From positions 62,001 to 126,000 of the forward strand of contig NZ_FNQY01000011.1 of assembly GCF_900107765.1 (NCBI RefSeq): a DNA stretch of 64,000 nucleotides. Reading direction: 5' to 3'. The notes below the pieces were generated by a model that searched no databases, was not told where the DNA came from, and saw only the letters and a list, made by a program, of their open reading frames with translations. This stretch comes from Arachidicoccus rhizosphaerae. GTDB taxonomy: Bacteria; Bacteroidota; Bacteroidia; Chitinophagales; Chitinophagaceae. A program made the translations under genes and the position numbers. Below, one piece after another: positions 62,474 through 64,000 of the stretch; positions within the stretch are counted from its first letter, which is position 1, and the number at the start of each line of letters is the position of its first letter.

Positions 62474-64000
62474 TATTTCTTTAATTGCAAGATAGTTATG
62501 CCATTTGCAGGAAGTGTAATTTCCTTAATATCTGACAACTCTTGCCCTGTCAATACATTTATTGCACTATGATAGCCTGCTACACTTTCCTTGTACCGGT
62601 CGGTAGTCAGCTTCTTCTCACTGTCATTTTTATTAATAATAACCATTACACTTTCTGCAGCCATATACCGAAAGTACACATAGATTTTATCTTCCGGTAC
62701 ATATTGCATTAATTTTCCTGTCTGCAGTGCATGACTGGTCTTTCTGAATTGAGCCAACGTCCGGACAAAGTTAAAGGCCTTATTCTCCATCACAGTCCGG
62801 CCGGCCGCATGAAACTTGTCAGTGGTATCTTTATTCCAGCCGCCCGGAAAGTCTTCTCTGACCAGCCCGTCCGGATTTGAAAAGTTCTTCATCAGGATTT
62901 CCGTTCCGTAATAGATCTGAGGCACACCCCGCATGGTCAGCAAAATCCCCATTCCTTGCTGAAATTTATTAAAATCCTCTCCTACCATGGAGTAAAAACG
63001 GCTCATGTCATGATTATCCAGGAAAACTTCATTTTGTTCAGGATGTTTGTATAAAAAATCCAGGGACAAAACGGCATACAACTTATTGGATCCATCGACC
63101 CAGCCTTCCTTATCATTCAAAAATCCGTAAATCGCATCTTTTAAGGCCGCATCCGTTACGCCAGGCAAATGGGTATCGAGTCCTCTGTTCACGGTATTGC
63201 CGCCGGTAAAAAAAGCCTGTTCAGCAGGTGTCGTCACCAGCGTTTCCCCAAATATGGATAGATGCGGAAATTGTCTTAAAACCGCCTTCGCCCAGTCCGC
63301 CATAAATTCCGGGTCGTTGTAAGGGTACGTATCCAGGCGCAGGCCATCAATTCCCGCATATTCTATCCACCAAATATGATTCTGTGTCAGATATTTATCG
63401 ACAAAAGGATTATTCTGGTTTAAATCCGGCATGGTTGGAACAAACCAACCGTCCAGCATTACTTTTTTATCCGTTTCTGACCGGTGTACATCCATCAACG
63501 GCTGATCACGGTAACTGCTGTTGGTATAGGAAGGCCACTGATGCACCCAGTCCTTCATGGGCAGGTCCTGCATGATCCAGCCTTCAGAACCGATATGATT
63601 GTGTACCACATCCTTAATCACCTTAAGCCCCATGCTGTGTGCTTTTTCCACATAAGCTTTATAAAGTTCATTGGTGCCGAACCGTGGATCAATTTTATAG
63701 ATATCCGTAGCGGCATACCCGTGATAGGAGGCGCTGGACATATCATTTTCGATCATGGGGGTTGCCCAGACAGCAGTGGCGCCCAAATCCTTAATATAAT
63801 CCAGATGATTCATCAGCCCCTGTATATCTCCACCATGACGCTCATACATGGAATCTCTGTTTAGGGACTGATCCTTCATACCAGCTACTTTGTCGTTGGA
63901 AGGATCTGCGTTGGAAAAACGGTCCGGCATCACCAGATAAATTAAATCCTTATTTGTTACGCCTTGGTTGCGGCCCGGATCTGAACTCGGCTCAGCCAAC
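62473..64000 (-). CDS. GH13 neopullulanase/cyclomaltodextrinase, SusA-like (N-terminus cut by window)
   Basis: 509 codons are seen; the start lies beyond 64000. The catalytic regions are complete: LKVIKDVVHNHIG (I), IDGLRLDTYPY (II), LSIFGETLV (III) and VFLDNHDMSR (IV). The opening LIYLVMPDRFSNADPSNDKV and the C-terminal beta-sandwich ending in NGITILQLKK are those of Bacteroidota SusA-type periplasmic neopullulanases that cut maltodextrins and cyclodextrins. It leads the leftward unit GH13-GH13-MFS-esterase. Confidence 0.9.
   Translation of the reverse strand, partial: LAEPSSDPGRNQGVTNKDLIYLVMPDRFSNADPSNDKVAGMKDQSLNRDSMYERHGGDIQGLMNHLDYIKDLGATAVWATPMIENDMSSASYHGYAATDIYKIDPRFGTNELYKAYVEKAHSMGLKVIKDVVHNHIGSEGWIMQDLPMKDWVHQWPSYTNSSYRDQPLMDVHRSETDKKVMLDGWFVPTMPDLNQNNPFVDKYLTQNHIWWIEYAGIDGLRLDTYPYNDPEFMADWAKAVLRQFPHLSIFGETLVTTPAEQAFFTGGNTVNRGLDTHLPGVTDAALKDAIYGFLNDKEGWVDGSNKLYAVLSLDFLYKHPEQNEVFLDNHDMSRFYSMVGEDFNKFQQGMGILLTMRGVPQIYYGTEILMKNFSNPDGLVREDFPGGWNKDTTDKFHAAGRTVMENKAFNFVRTLAQFRKTSHALQTGKLMQYVPEDKIYVYFRYMAAESVMVIINKNDSEKKLTTDRYKESVAGYHSAINVLTGQELSDIKEITLPANGITILQLKK

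Overview
The window is a stretch of chromosome from a Bacteroidota bacterium, most likely of the Chitinophagaceae/Chitinophagales group. The evidence is an OmpA protein with thrombospondin type-3 calcium repeats, a short (LID-less) adenylate kinase, a separate PurS subunit, FemAB-like and DUF1015 genes typical of the phylum, Bacteroidota-type promoters (TTTG, about 19 nt, TAnnTTTG), and few Shine-Dalgarno sequences. It is mostly core chromosome. The species cannot be named from the sequence alone.

Region 1 (1-19460), housekeeping: the end of a fabG-like reductase, beta-carbonic anhydrase, a class III aminotransferase, rnhA, rsmI, purS, a Nudix-cupin fusion, an SPFH protein, ispD, a FemAB-like transferase next to an M1-peptidase-like outer-membrane protein that lacks the peptidase domain, a polyprenyl glycosylphosphotransferase with a Gfo/Idh/MocA oxidoreductase, a HerA/DUF853 ATPase, murI, an RND/MMPL exporter and a small CarboxypepD_reg-like protein.

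Region 2 (19600-35070), envelope: a strongly expressed OmpA-like protein with a near-consensus promoter and a terminator, a polyprenyl diphosphate synthase, a thioesterase, a TetR regulator, a 1579-residue TamB homologue, a CPA2 antiporter, a YkgJ-type Cys-cluster protein, and an ECF sigma / anti-sigma-like / beta-barrel trio.

Region 3 (35131-35797) is the most unusual part. A 651-bp element has matching inverted ends (21 bp perfect, about 30 bp in all) and is flanked directly by an 8-bp direct repeat, CAAACGGT. Its only content is a decayed gene of the AAA-ATPase-like / PD-(D/E)XK nuclease family (PF09820/PF08011), with a large internal deletion and a lost 3' end. This looks like a non-autonomous mobile cassette of a gene family that is abundant in Bacteroidota.

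Region 4 (35840-49600): DoxX, gatB and adk, then a co-directional sialic acid operon: lyase (nanA), mutarotase (nanM-like), MFS transporter, a double-domain sialate O-acetylesterase, an AGE-family 2-epimerase, an exo-sialidase lipoprotein, an EamA transporter and nagA, closed by a perfect 22-bp terminator hairpin. Free sialic acid would be released and de-acetylated outside the cytoplasm, imported, cleaved to ManNAc, epimerised to GlcNAc, phosphorylated by a kinase encoded elsewhere, and deacetylated by NagA. A 10-bp inverted repeat flanks the presumed promoter.

Region 5 (49600-64000): a TPR protein, DUF1015, serC, engB, a Ycf48-like secreted protein, small secreted or lipoproteins including a tandem pair of paralogues with basic tails, and an alpha-glucan cluster read leftwards: SusA-like GH13 (cut by the window edge), a GH13 lipoprotein, an MFS sugar transporter and a secreted esterase. 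No tRNA, rRNA, CRISPR array or intact transposase was recognised.
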